From positions 4,630,001 through 4,694,000 of the forward strand of contig NC_088710.1 in assembly GCF_963576615.1 (NCBI RefSeq): DNA of 64,000 nucleotides, given 5' to 3'. Shown here piece after piece: positions 24,282 to 38,400 of the stretch. The notes under the pieces were generated by a model. The model had not been told where the DNA came from. It was given only the letters and a program-made list of their open reading frames with translations, and did no database searches. A program made the translations under genes and the position numbers. The DNA is from Watersipora subatra. Lineage: Eukaryota; Bryozoa; Gymnolaemata; Cheilostomatida; Watersiporidae. The number at the start of each line of letters is the position of its first letter. Positions within the stretch are counted from its first letter, which is position 1.

Positions 24282-25110
24282 ACACACAAACCCTTAGATT
24301 TATGTATAGGTAGTGTATGTGTACACCTATATACATCTAAATTTTCATATCTGTATCCTTTTTGTTTCCATCCTTGTGTCTAGTTCTAGTGATTAAAACC
24401 AAGCAATGACAATACACATTGGGATTTGATCTCCGAACCCATTCTCAAGGTGACAAGCTAACTCTTTAAGCTACATGGGATAAAATAAACTCATTGGGCA
24501 GATAATCATTATCTGAATTAAAATAGGCATAACAATGTTGTGTTATGTAAGACGTCACTAAAGCTTGCTCTCACGGCTCTTATTAGTATGCTTAGCAATA
24601 GGTATACTTGCTTACTCAAATTAGTCAGTGGCAACTACATTACCTGCCACTGTTTATAAGCTGTTTTTATCACCCATGCAACACCGCGCATTCAACTAGT
24701 ACAGTTATATATATATGTAAATATTTATATACCTGTACATGTGTATAAGTAAATATTTATATACGATATATATATTTGTATATGTATATAAATATTTACA
24801 TATACAGTACATGTATTTATAATATTTATATGTATATAGGTATTTTTATTATAAATTTATATGTAAGCACTTATATACATAGGTATATAAACATATATAC
24901 ATGTATATAAATGCATTCAAAACATGTATATATACATGCATATGATATTCATATATACACTAGATGAATGCCTGGCATTGCCCAGAAGATAAAAAAATCT
25001 TTGCAGAGAAAACCTAATTTTATTTAACTAGTACAACATTTGCCATGCTAACTTTTACATCTAATATATATGTCTGTATGTTTTATTGCTCCAGCAGCTT
25101 GAAGAGTTTA
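24282..25110. mobile_element. Helitron-like / tRNA-like repeat remainder and AT microsatellite
   Basis: Continues the repeat interrupted by the element at 22447-24271. A forward end with ACCGCGCATTCAACTAGT is at about 24690-24705, followed by 250 bp of TATATGTAAATATT-like sequence. A reversed end (ACTAGATGAATGCCTGGCAT) starts near 24960. Confidence 0.58.
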
Positions 25111-26345
25111 AATTAAGAGTTGTGTCACCTTTGCAGATGAGGCGACAAAAGAAATAATCATTTTAGAGGACTTAATAGGATGAATGAAGATGATATTTTG
25201 GATATGCGAACCACATATGTAAGAGAACCAGTTTCCCTGACAAGACCCTGCTATATGTAATTCACTTTTACTTACATTAACCTGATATTTGTGTTAACAA
25301 TTTTCTGTTATGAATTGTAAAATTTGATCTGGTTCATAGCTTTTCATTGTGATCTTTTTTATTTCTTGAAAGTCAAAATAAAAATCTCCTCTGCAAGTCA
25401 AACACATGAACTAACTAAAACTAGAAATTTTCTTTTTTATTGAAATTTTTAAAGTTTGTTTCGTAAAATGTTTACTTTATGTGAGAATTTATAACTAGGC
25501 AATTAAAAAATGATCATTTTTGGTCATGAGTTTGAAAGAATGAATGCTGAGATGGAAGGAACAAAATGGCCAAGTCAAGCAGCTGAAGTTACACTGTTAT
25601 CTCTTAGGAATGCATATAATTTCTCAGTAAAAAACCACTTTCAGTACAAAACATGGTTTGCAGACAACACCGAATGATTTGATTCATTTTGCGTGAAAAC
25701 ACGTGGAAAATGGGCCTATAAGAGACCTTCCTTGCAATTCTCATGTGTGCATTTTCCTGGTTCCTAGGCAGTTTCTAATACTTAATACATGGTTTAGATT
25801 AAGTAAAATATGCCTTTTAAATATTTCTTGGTGAAAACATATATTTATGTACTAGAAAATACATACCGTATATATCATTAATACAAATAAATTGTAAATA
25901 ATCTTAATATTGCATTAGCAGTTATCATGATCAAGAGCTGATAACCCCAAACATTATAGCACCTCAAAATAACTTATCAAATACGTAAAAACATAACTGA
26001 GCAATATTTGAGTTCAAAAGTGTAACCTAACCCATAAAATTACAAAAAATAATTGATGTATGACACGTTTAGTATTTGTTTACCCGAAATTGTATAATAC
26101 TGCAAGTATATCGAGAAGAAATTAAATGAATACTTGGTAACACAATTACCAAGGGTAGAAATCACGAGTTATTAAAGCAGAAAATTAAATGCATAGTATA
26201 ACAATATAAAGATTTCATTGCAACTTAAGAACATAGCGCATGACTCAGTCAAGAAAGAACATGGTCTATGACTCATAGTGATAGCTTTGCCCGACCACAC
26301 CAACTGTTCTTGTTGTGAGAGTGCTGAGTTTGCAGTTTGTTGTAT
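25111..26345. other. 3' flank of oxidase gene, nothing recognised
   Basis: AT-rich, no tandem array and no ORF with features. A plus-strand poly(A)-like context is absent, and no neighbouring gene end was recognised. Confidence 0.45.
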
Positions 26346-26351
26346 TTTATT
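26346..26351 (-). promoter_or_regulatory. Polyadenylation signal AATAAA of oxidase gene
   Basis: AATAAA on the minus strand starts within the TAA stop codon of the terminal exon. If used, the 3' UTR would be only about 20-30 bases. No other clear signal was seen close downstream. Confidence 0.5.
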
Positions 26352-26417
26352 AAACAACGAATTTTGTGGGGTCCAGAGCTGTAGCGACATGTGTCTTCTC
26401 CACTGTCAAAGGAGCAT
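26350..26417 (-). CDS. Oxidase gene, terminal coding exon 28 (stop)
   Basis: [16 protein letters not shown] then FVV and TAA (26352-26350). Matches LDSPATPEKIRNACVD near the XDH C-terminus, without the last 20 or so residues of the vertebrate tail. AATAAA overlaps the stop. Confidence 0.9.
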
Positions 26418-29400
26418 CTACAATGAATCAACAAGAAATGTGGGAAGAGAAAGCTATTATAAGAGTCACCCCACAATACAAATATTAGCTTTACATAACA
26501 TACAAGCATGTAAAGCTGTTTGCTGTCATTAGCATAGACAGCAAACAGCAAATATCATTATATCACTAGCACTTCAAGACACACCTGCAGTGAAGGATGC
26601 AGACAAACCCTGCTCTTTCCTGACCTCTGATATGCATTTTCTCAGAGAGGTCATTGCAGACTCAGCTAACATCATCGGAGGCTCAGCTACAACTACATAT
26701 ACAAAACTTATGTACACTACACTCTAACCAAAGGAGATAGTTCCACAGGCTATACAGAGATAAACAGGAAGAGGTTCAAAGGCTACGACTACTTATAAAA
26801 AGCTTATGTACGCTACACTCTAACCGAAGGAGATAGTTCCACAGGCTATACAGGGATAAACAGGAAGAGGATCAAAGGCTACGACTACATATACAAAGCT
26901 TATGTACACTACACTCTAACTAAAGGAGATAGTTCCACAGGCTATACAGGGATACACAAGAAGAGGTTTAAAAGCCACGACCACATACAAAACTTATGTA
27001 CACTGCACTCTAACCAAAGGAGACAGTTCCACAGGCTATACAAAGATAAACAGGAAGAGGTTCAAAGGCTACGACTACATATATAAAGCTTATGTACACT
27101 ACACTCTAACCAAAGGAGATAGTTCCATAGGCTATACAGGGATAAACAAGAAGAGGATCAAAGGCTACGACTACATATACAAAGCTTATGTACACTACAC
27201 CCTAACCAAAGGAGATAGTTCCACAGGCTATACAGGGATAAACAGGAAGAGGTTCAAAGGCTACGACTACATATACAAAGCTTATGTACGCTACACTCTA
27301 ACCAAAGGAGATAGTTCCACAGGCTATACAGAGATAAACAGGAAGAGGTTCAAAGAAAAAGTATCCAAGAACTGTAAAGCATTTATCTCATAAAAAAGGG
27401 GAGCAAAAAGGAAGAACTAGTAATGCCTAAGAGTGTACGCATAACTTACCCTTGGATCGTAGAGGGAAAACAGTGTTTGGTCTATTGCGCAACAATGACA
27501 CTCTGAGATCTACAGGAATGTCTCTGTTCAATGGCACATGGTATGTCTATAAAAAAAATGTGAAAGAAATCTACTAGGAGTAAAACATCAGCTACTCAAG
27601 CTGCAACAATTGGCTGAGAATGTATGCAATACAAGTGTGGGGGTATGCCTTTAGTAGGTAGCACCTTATATAGGGGCAAGAACATGACCTCATTATAGTA
27701 GCGCCTTACAGGGGCATGAGAGCGCGACTCCGTGGTAACAAACTGTAGGGATACAAGAAAATAATCTTGTTGTTTATAAAGTTTGAATATTCAGTTTATT
27801 GACAGAAACTTTATTAGCTGCGTTCATCTTGACAGTCGAGAACAAAAGTGAGAGCTTTACATGAAAAAGCTACGGGTACCAATAAGCAACAAGCTTTCGG
27901 AAAGCCCAATGAAACCATGAAACTGCTATTATAGCAACAAAACTCACTACGGTATCGCCCGATACAGGTGCAAAATCATGAGCAGATAAATAACACATGA
28001 CAATCAGTTAAGAATTGTGCTAACTCTAGAGAGGCAGCCATGTATCAAGAGAAGGTGTGTGGCATAATCACTGAGTAAGTATGAATTGGGCTTCATGCAT
28101 TGAGTCTAAACGCTGGTTCACACTATATCCAGTATGTCGGTGTTAATCCCACAATATTTCTGGGATCGTCTTTTGATACCAATGTTCACATTATCACAAA
28201 CTCATCCGCGTTTACATCAGCAAAATGTGTGTGGCATAGCATTACAATGCCGTTGCGAAAATGATGAAATACTAGTCCCGCAGCAACTGTCATGAAAGAA
28301 ATTACGGATCGAACAATCAGCCGCGGCCAATCACCGTTGACCAAGTGGTACACATTGCACAGGATGCAAAGGAAAGTTGGACAGCTGCAATCTTCTCCAA
28401 AGTATTTGCATTGCCTGATGAGGCCTTTGGTTTATGATGCAAATAATCGGTGAGAGGACAACACTGACATAGTGTGAACCAGCCTTAAAGGTTGACTTGC
28501 AACAAAATTCACATTACAGTTATTTGGTATCAAAAGATTCACAATGTCTTACTCTGTTGTGTTGTAGGTGCCAAATATGTGAAAATGTGATTACAAACTC
28601 TTAAAAGCTCAAAAACAAACAGTTAATCACAGCCATCACAAAACCGCCGTAGATTAGAATCTCTTTCCAAAACGGCTCACATGGGACGAAGATGAACGAG
28701 ATGGCTTCTGTTTACACTTTCATGGCAACCTCATTCGTCGAAATATTTTATCAAATATACTTCATGCATTCAATCGAACCATGTCTATTGCCCTTATGCG
28801 TCTATTTCATCATCATTGTAATGCTGTCACTTTCAGCACTGATATCTTATAACCTACCATGGAAATTCGTTCAATTTTTTAACCTTAACCCGAAGGAGTA
28901 CATATCGTTATCTAATAAACATGCCGAGCCTGTTGGTCACTTGTGATAATCAAAAAATTCTGCAGAAATTATTCGCGCTATTCGGCAGGAAGTATGGGTC
29001 ACATGAGCAGATTACGACTAGACGATTAGACCAAGGCGAAACCAAACTGTAAACTAGTAAGCATCTATATTTGATAAGGGCTCTTCAGTAAAACCCTATG
29101 TGTTTGTCATAAACTAGTGCTACGAGGGGTTATATACTGAGCCTTCTATTGGCCTTGCAATTCGCGTGAGAACATCACGTGTCAAAACAATAACCAAATG
29201 GATTACCTACGTCAGAGAAATAAACCCATTCCGATCTACGGCGGTTTCGTGATGGCTGCGATTAACTGTTCGTTATTGAGCTTTTAAGGGCTTGTAATCA
29301 CATTTCTACATATTTTGCACCTACAACACAGCAGAGTAAAACATGGTGACTCTTTTGATACCAAATAACTGTAATGTGAATTCTGTTGCATGTCAACCTT

Positions 29401-32400
29401 TAAAGAGCGACTAAACTTGTTCTACATTCTAAACCATCCACAAACCCAGGTATTATTGGTCAAGAGTTGTCCTGTCTCAGGGGAGTACTTGATCTCTTCA
29501 TGGAAGAACAAACCAAGAGCCATTACTATGGCCCCTTCTACTTGGCCAATGTCTATCTCAGGAGAATAGCTAAAAACAAAAAAATGTCTTGGATCTATTG
29601 CTCCTACCCGCTATTACTCGGGTGGTATTACTCCCACCCGCTACGGGGTTAAATTACTAACCAGTGACAGATGAGTACCTTAGAAGCTCCGCCTTGTATA
29701 ATAATAAAACAATCAGCTTAATCAGAGCCTATTTGCTACTGAAAGGTGACTTCCATTCTCGATAAACTAAAGGCTTATGAATCCAGTAAGAATTAAAACT
29801 GAGACATCAACCAAACTTGTATACCATAACAATTGGGTCATGCCAGCTGCCTTCAAACATGTTAAACAGGAAAGATAGTAATTTCTCATTTGCTTAGGGT
29901 AACTGACTAGCAACGGCTGACACATAGTAGGTAACTGATTAGCGACAGCTGACACATAGTAGGTAACTGACTAGCGACAGCTGACACATAGGTACCTCAA
30001 GCCGCAGTCATACAGAACATCCATTCGGTGAAGCAAGAAGTTTCCTGTCAACACATCCAACTCTACCTCTGCACAGGCAGCACCGAATATGTCATATGTG
30101 TGGTTGGGATCTTTGGAGTGTGATGAAGCTATCTTCTCAGTGACACTAGAAATTTCAACAACACTCTGTAACTTATTTGAAACGAAGAAAAATGTGGTGA
30201 AAAAGAGAGAATGAATATGTGAAAGCGAAACTAAATGTGGGAAAGTGAAAGTGATAAGGACAAATGAAAATTGTATATATGGGAGTAAAGTTTACTAAGG
30301 GAGAGCAAAAAGAGGTTTATGTGAAAAATAGTGATAAGTGGTGATGTAGTAGTGTGAAGCAGTAAATGTGGCTTGAAAAGCGCTCCAAAAAGATAGAGTG
30401 AAAGTTAAGTAGAATGCGCACTAAAATCACAAGTTACACTACTAAAGAACAAGTTACACTACTAAAATCACGAGTTACACTACTAAAGAACAAGTTACAC
30501 TACTAAAATCACGAGTTACACTACTAAAGAACAAACGCAGCAATAAAAATGTTGATAAGCTTCAAAACGACTCAAAGAATGTTTACCCTTACAATGTGAA
30601 GCTAAATACATTCTGCTGATTTATTTATTAATTATAACAACCTCGACATTTGGTGCCAGAAGAACTTTGAGCTGTACTTAATAACGTAACCAATTGCATG
30701 TTTACGTTGAACTTACTGAAATTTGGAATGGAGATCTACTTCATCTTCCTGACATTTGGCAACTACATCCATCCAAGTCATCCCCTCCTTTTTATAAGGA
30801 GCCATCCTTGTTACGAGTGCATCACAGGCATTCTTTACAGCCTGTTTCAAATACATTCACCTTAAGCTGACTGGTAATTGACTGCATAGACATGGGAAGC
30901 AATCTAGATGGTCATTTTAGGATCTTGCCACAAAATATCTTTAGCGTTCAAAATGGTTATGCGGTACTGAATTTTTATGAAGCTGTGTTCTTCAACTATA
31001 TCTATTCAAAATAATATATTCAATATCAGCTTCTAATTTTCTGGCACATTTGATGTAAGAACAATTTTTGAAGGAGATAAATAATGATTTGATGAAGATA
31101 ATGACAGATGACTGTATAAGTCCTACATCAGGATTCTACTAAATGACATGCTAAATGTCAAATGAAACTTGCTACCTATAAATAAATATAGCCTTAGTTT
31201 TTTTGTAGTAAATTTTGCTTTCAATAACGAAATTGTTGAACAATGCTTCATAAAGAAATTTCTTTTGGAAAATCTAATTCTTTGGGTTGAACACCTCCTA
31301 GCATAATCTTTATTTAAAGGTGTTTTCATAGATTTTTTATTTGAAGATCTGTAACATTGCACTCAAAAAACCATTACCTATATATGATAGTCATTAGCCC
31401 ATACTTAAGATGAAATATGTTAAATACTTGTTATATCTCTAAAGATGCATAAAAAATAAGGGCCAATACCATAGTGGTCAACCCAAAAAAGAATCACTCG
31501 TATACAGGAGCAGTGTATATCTAGAAGTTATGCAATGAAAAATAATTCCAAAACATGCATCTAAAACACATGTAAGTTGAAGATGTTCTTAAATGGGTAA
31601 ATGATATCATCAATTATAATACATGTATATATTAACTAGAGAATTCGGTGTTTCACGCTAACAGACAACACAAACAGCAACTCACCAGACAGTTCATAAC
31701 ACTGGAGACAGAGATGAACTAAACAGCAACTCACCAGACAGTTCATACCACTGGAGACAGAGAAAAACCAAACAGCAACTCACCAGACAGTTCATATCAC
31801 TGGAGACAGAGAAGAACCAAACAACAACTCACCAGACAGGTCATACCACTGGAGACAGAGAAAAACCAAACAGAAACTCACCAGACAGTTCATATCACCG
31901 GAGACAGAGAAGAACCAAACAACAACTCACCAGACAGTTCATACCACTGGAGACAGAGAAAAACCAAACAGCAACTCATCAGCCAGTTCATATCATTGGA
32001 GACGGAAAAGAACCAAACAGCAACTCACCAGACAGTTCATATCACTGGAGACAGAGATGAACTAAACAGCAACTCACCAGACAGTTCATACCACTGGAGA
32101 CAGAGAAAAACCAAACAGCAACTCACCAGACAGTTCATATCACTGGAGACAGAGAAGAACCAAACAACAACTCACCAGACAGGTCATACCACTGGAGACA
32201 GAGAAAAACCAAACAGCAACTCACCAGACAGTTCATATCACTGGAGACAGAGAAGAACCAAACGGCAACTCACCAGACAGTTCATATCACTGGAGACAGA
32301 GAAGAACCAAACAGCAACTCACCAGACAGTTCATATCACTGGAGACAGAGAAGAACCAAACGGCAACTCACCAGACAGTTCATATCACTGGAGACAGAGA

Positions 32401-35400
32401 AGAACCAAACAGCAACTCACCAGACAGTTCATATCGTTGGAGACAGAGAAGAACCAAAGAACAACTCACCAGACAGTTCATATCACTGGAGACAGAGAAG
32501 AACCAAAGAACAACTCATCAGCCAGTTCATACCATTGGAGACGGAGAAGAACCAAACAGAAACTCACCAGACAGTTCAAATCACTAAAGACACAGAAAAA
32601 CCAAACAGCAACTCACCAGACAGTTTGTAACACTGGAGACAGAGAAGAACCAAACAGCAACTCACCAGACAGTTTATAACACTGGAGACAGAGAAGAACC
32701 AAACAGAAACTCACCAGACAGTTCATATCACTGGAGACAGAAAAGAACCAAACAGCAACTCACCAGACAGTTCGCATCACTGGTAACTGAGCCTCCGCTT
32801 GCAGCGCAGTTCACATTGTACGATGTAGAGGTTGGGTGTACTTTAATCTTGTCTAGCGGAACTCCTAAAGTATGGGCAGCGACCTGAATAGCCTATAAAA
32901 TCAGCAGTATAATAGTTGACATAGTTAGCCTGTGAAATACCCAGTATGGCGAAGGACCTAGTTGGATTTGGAAATACATCAGGTAGTGTAGGGTCCATAT
33001 AGCCTGAAATACGCGTGGTAAAAGAGATATGGGTTTCTACAGTGGTAACTTTGAACCGGCAAGTTTATAGTGATAGATAACATAGAAACTGTAAGTAAAA
33101 GAAATGTTAGAAGTAGAATAGCTAAGAGACAGGTTACTGTTTAGCTTATACCCCCTTCATTATAACTACTGAATAAAAGTTACTTAAAATCTCTTTTAAT
33201 AGATCCCACTCCGCCATGGTGTCTGTCTGTTCGTCTGCGTACACACTACGCGTTTCTGCATGTTTGCCTGATTTCATTCAAACTTCATACGCATATGTTC
33301 TCGTCCTTCCGCGAGGTCACCCAAAATATTTGGTTTCTAAACTTCAACTGGTTTCTGTGAACCAGCTTCTTAAACACACAACTGTTGGCTACCTGATTGG
33401 AAATGCAAGAAATCTCAGGCATTCTATAATAATCAGTAGATTTATTTAACTCTATTAATTCTATGCATCTATGTTACGTTGATCACAACAGTAAATGTTT
33501 GCTAGATTTCAGAAGTATTAAAGAAAAGAATTTTCGTTTAAAATTTAAGTCATTTATGCTGGAGCAAATATGAAAAATGCTTAGTATAGACTGCAGCTGG
33601 TAGATACGATGGTTATTTTTTAAGATCCTGAAGTTTAAAAAAGAAAGGCAATATTTACTATAATAAAAGTCATATATGTCCAACCGAAGCCACTGTTAGA
33701 GGATGAAAAAAAGATGGCTTCATCCAAGGTTCAAACTTCTGATATTTGGCTTAGTAGTCCATCAGAATAACAAAATAATTTCCGTTTACAGAATAATTGT
33801 ATGCGCAGTTATTATGCCTGACGGTATCTCACAGCACACTAGACTTCCAGGGTACTAGTGTTTTTAAATTAATAGTTTTATCAGCATTGGCTCCGAATTA
33901 AGTGAACTCCACATTGACTATTCACAAATATAGCCAAGAAAAAGTCCAACAAAAGGTTTGTGGCCTGTATTAACCAAACTGCATCACACAGCAAAGAATA
34001 GCAGAATCAAAATATAGCCAGTAAACTAGGTCATATTCGTACCTTTGTGTTAATGCCTTGACCCATCTCCACTCCGCCGTGTATGATCACTACTGTACCA
34101 TCACCATACATGACAGACACATGTACAAGGTAGTAGGTGCCTGGCCAGAAGGCGAAACAGTATTTTAGCGGAGTCAGACTCAACGCCTTCTTTCGCCACT
34201 TATTCGCCTGCAGCGAAAAAAGCCAACATTCAAACTTTTAAAATAGTTTCAATTCATAAAAATTTTTTCAGGTTCTACATAGCATAAAGCAAAAAAATTT
34301 TATTGCTCAAAGTTCATGAATTATAATAAAGAATAACATAAAAAATTTTTTCAGGTTCTACATAGCATAAAGCAAAAAAATTTTATTGCTCAAAGTTCAT
34401 GAATTATAATAAAGAATAACATAAAAAATTTTTCAGGTTCTACATAGCATAAAGCAAAAAAATTTTATTGCTCAAAGTTCATGAATTATAATAAAGAATA
34501 TCATAAAAAATTTTTCAGGTTCTACATAGCATAAAGCAAAAAAATTTTATTGCTCAAAGTTCATGAATTATAATAAAGAATATCATAATACATCGATGAG
34601 AATTCAGTTTGAGAACTACTCAATCCTATTAGATGCAGAGCATATAATTTGACTCACTAACACTCCAAATATACCCAAATTCAGAATGTCTATATATAGT
34701 AGCGCAATACTAATGAATGTGCAGCGCTGCACCAGTAATAAAAAAAGTATTTGGATAAACTTTTTTTAATCACCATATACAACATTTACCATTTTAACTT
34801 TTAAATGAAAGTATTTGTTTATTTTTGTGTGTGGCCAATGCATATATTTTTAATCGACATATACATCTACCATTCTAATTTTTAAATGAAGGCATCTTTT
34901 ATTTCTGAGTGTGTGTCTGGCCAATGCATAAATATTTGAAAGCTCAAAGCATAGCTAGAACAGATAGTTGAAATACAATTCCTTCTTCTTATGCTACACA
35001 TTTATTCAAGATTTAAAACAGCTTGTAAACTATTGGCAGGTGATGTAGTTGCCATTGGCTAAGTTTCTTTACCCAATGAATTTGAGTAACTTAAGTTAAT
35101 AGTTCAATCTTTACTATACTAAAAACCCCGTCCGCATTTCCTTATGTCCGAAGCCGGCTAAGAATGTTAGGAAAAGATTTTTCGTAACGTTTTCACCTCA
35201 CAGGAATCCAACCCCTACATTTGAATGCATAGATGTGAAGCCAAGCCTACTGCTGCTCCTAAACCACGCAGCCACATCTTGGAATAATTATATATACAAA
35301 TCTCGTTGTTTGATATTTTTTGTGCACCCTATGTCTAGTATTGGGATTAAAATCTAGCAATAGACAATCTTTATTTCAGAGGAATTGATATCGAAACCTC

Positions 35401-38400
35401 CTACTCCCAAGGCGACAAACTAACCCATTAAGCAACAGGGAATACAACGATTTCATTGGGCAGGTAGTCTTTTCTGGGTTAAAATACGTATAGCGACTCT
35501 GTGTTACACAATGTATAGTTTTCTCTCTTGGCTCTTATCGGTAAGTTTAGCAATACGTACATTAGCTTTCTCAAATTAGCCAATGGTAACTACATTACCT
35601 GCCACTGTTTCTAAGCTGTTTATTAATACCCGTGCAACGCCATTCATTTGGCCAGTTGTGCAGATAATCTTTACAAATAATGATCTCTCACAGCGCATGG
35701 AGCTGCTAGCATACTATCTTAATGACCAATAGTTTTTCGCAGTTGACGTATTTTAAACCAATCGTTTAACCATTTGCTATTAAGTGGAGACAATTACAAA
35801 TGATAAAAAGACAGATATTTCATTTTACATATATGGATATTTACATAATCAATTGCTGTATTTAGTTAAAATATATTAGTATAGTATAGTGTTGAGATTG
35901 CTATTTTACATTACACATGTGCAGGCTGTGGAATGACTGTTAGGGCTAATAACCCTTCAATACAACTGCAGACATGCTAACCACCTGCAGACATGCCAAC
36001 TACCTGCAGACATGCCAACTATTTGCAGGCATCCTAACTACATACAGACACACTAACTACATGCAGATACGCCAACTATTTGCAGACATGCCAGCTACCC
36101 GTAGACATGCTAATTACCTGCAGACATACCAACTGCGTGCAGACATGCCAACTACCTGCAGACACGTTAACTACCTGCAGACATGCCAACTACATGCAAA
36201 CATGCCAACTACCTGCAGACTTGTTAACTACCTGCAGACATGACAACTACATGCAGACATGGCAACTTCCTGCAGACATACCAAATGCCTCAAATTAACA
36301 TAGCTACAAATTAATTGATGTATGAGCAGACATGCCAACTAGCAATTATTTGAAGATAAGAGCAGACATGCCAACTAGCAATTATTTGAAGATAAGAGCA
36401 GACAAGTGAACTACCGAGTTGAATGTTGCAATATCAGCAGCTCTCTTTGTGAACTCAGATGAATCCTTCATGCTTGACCAGAGCTCATTGGAATAGCATG
36501 GTGAAACGGTGGCATTGAGGGGTGAGGTTTGGCCATCTTGGTAAAGGTTGGCCTCCTTGACCTCTTCCGGTGTGACGCCGAGCTGAAGAGCCACTTCATC
36601 TACTATTTGCTCAGCAAAATGAAGCATGGAGAGCATTCCTGAAAGGGAGGGCATGACAGTTGGAGGTAGATATCCGTATTAGAAAAGCTTGTAAGTGACA
36701 GACAAACATATAAGCACTATGAATGTAGCTGAACCATTTGACACTTATGGGAGCCAACATATAGACTTCATAAACATTTAGGAGAAAGCAATATTCTCAT
36801 GTTCCTACTACTCAACCTATACTCTCTGGAATCCATGTGAACGCACAACTATTAAACCCGAGTGTAAAAACAACATTTTTACAAGATAGATCGTCAAAAT
36901 TTCATACAGTGTGCATTCTGCAACAGAGATTATAATTGAAGACATACGAAGACAGGTGTATAGGGCAACACGTGAAAGCAGATGTGTAGAAAAGCGACCA
37001 GAACAATTCTCCCTAAGCACTAGGGACCATAGGAAGGCTGTTGCTTATGGTAGATGGCACGTACCTGGTGCCCTGACAGAAGAGTGGTTGGGTTGATTGG
37101 TCTTACACTCCCTTGCGGTGACATACCAGTTGGGCACATAGTAAGCTGGAAGATATACAGTAAGATGAGTGACATACCAGTTGGGCACATAGTAAGCTGG
37201 AAGATATACAGCAAGATGAGTGACATACCAGTTGGGCACATAGTAAGCTGGAAGATATACAGTAAGATGAGTGACATACCAGTTGGGCACATAGTAAGCT
37301 GGAAGATATACAGTAAGATGAGTGACATACCAGTTGGGCACATAGTAAGCTGGAAGATATACAGTAAGATGAGTGACATACCATGTGTAAAGCTGTAAAG
37401 CAAAACTGTACATAAGTAATCAACCCGAAATTACGCTGATCCTCAGTGAAAAATAAATTATCACTATTAAATTAAGAGGCTCATTGGTTATAAAAGTGAC
37501 GAGAACCTCTTAGTGATGGTGAGCTCCTCAAATTCTGAGCCACTGCCTATGTCTAACCTATAATTGCTGACTATAACTAAACCTGCCTCTTTTATGTGCC
37601 CGAAATACTTTCCAACAATTTATAGTTGAGTTTTACAGTTTGATATCACGATAACCAAACTGATGTGATCACAGTAGCCCATCAAGTGAGATCACAGTAG
37701 CCAATCGAGTGAGATCCCAGTAGCCAATCAAATGAAGACACTATAACCAATCAAATGAGATCACAGTAGTCCATCAAATAAGACTGCAGCAGTCAATCAG
37801 ATGAGGCAACAGCAGCCAATCAGATAAGACTACAGTAGCAAATCAGATGAGATCACATTAGCCCATAAGATGAGGTCACAGTAGCCAATCACATCAGATA
37901 ACTTAAACCTATCAGATGAAGTTACAGTAGCCCACCAGATGGGGTCACAGTAGACAATCACATGAGATCACTTAAGCCTATCAGATGAAGTTACAGGAGC
38001 CCATCACATGAAGTCACAGTAGCCAATCACATGAGACCATCAGATCTATCAGATGAAGTTACAGTAGCCAATGAAAAGAGAATAGTAAAAATAATTTAGA
38101 TTTTGCGCAAGGTAATCACCAAAAACTCTTTAGCATTCAATCAGCTTTTAAATGCATCTGCAACAAAAACTAATTTGAGGCACTCAGGCTATAAAGGTGT
38201 ATGTAAAATTGTTACAAACCGTTATCTATCCAGAGAAAACAGGTTGAACCTGTAGCTCCGTTGTTATAAAAGCCAGTGTTCTCATACACATTTCCTACTA
38301 TGGCCTGCATTTTCATGTCCTTCTTGTTCACACCTACCTATATATAAAGATTGATATATGTTGATAGTTGATGTAAGCGAGTCATTGTGATTAGCTAATC

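Noticed and set aside
28692..28946. Small membrane protein of 84 residues
   Set aside because: The ORF is hydrophobic but lies inside a foldback element in an intron, with no conserved motif or other support.
31996..32679. 227-codon plus-strand ORF with repeats of [10 protein letters not shown] type
   Set aside because: It is the 49-bp intron 22 array read on the opposite strand; the frame rotates through the units and there is no non-repeat coding sequence.
35974..36298. Plus-strand ORFs with [12 protein letters not shown] repeats
   Set aside because: Products of the 19-bp array next to the exon 20 donor.
37020..37423. Four ORFs of over 100 codons on both strands
   Set aside because: All are readings of the 51-bp array. 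Only the minus frame running into exon 19 is meaningful.
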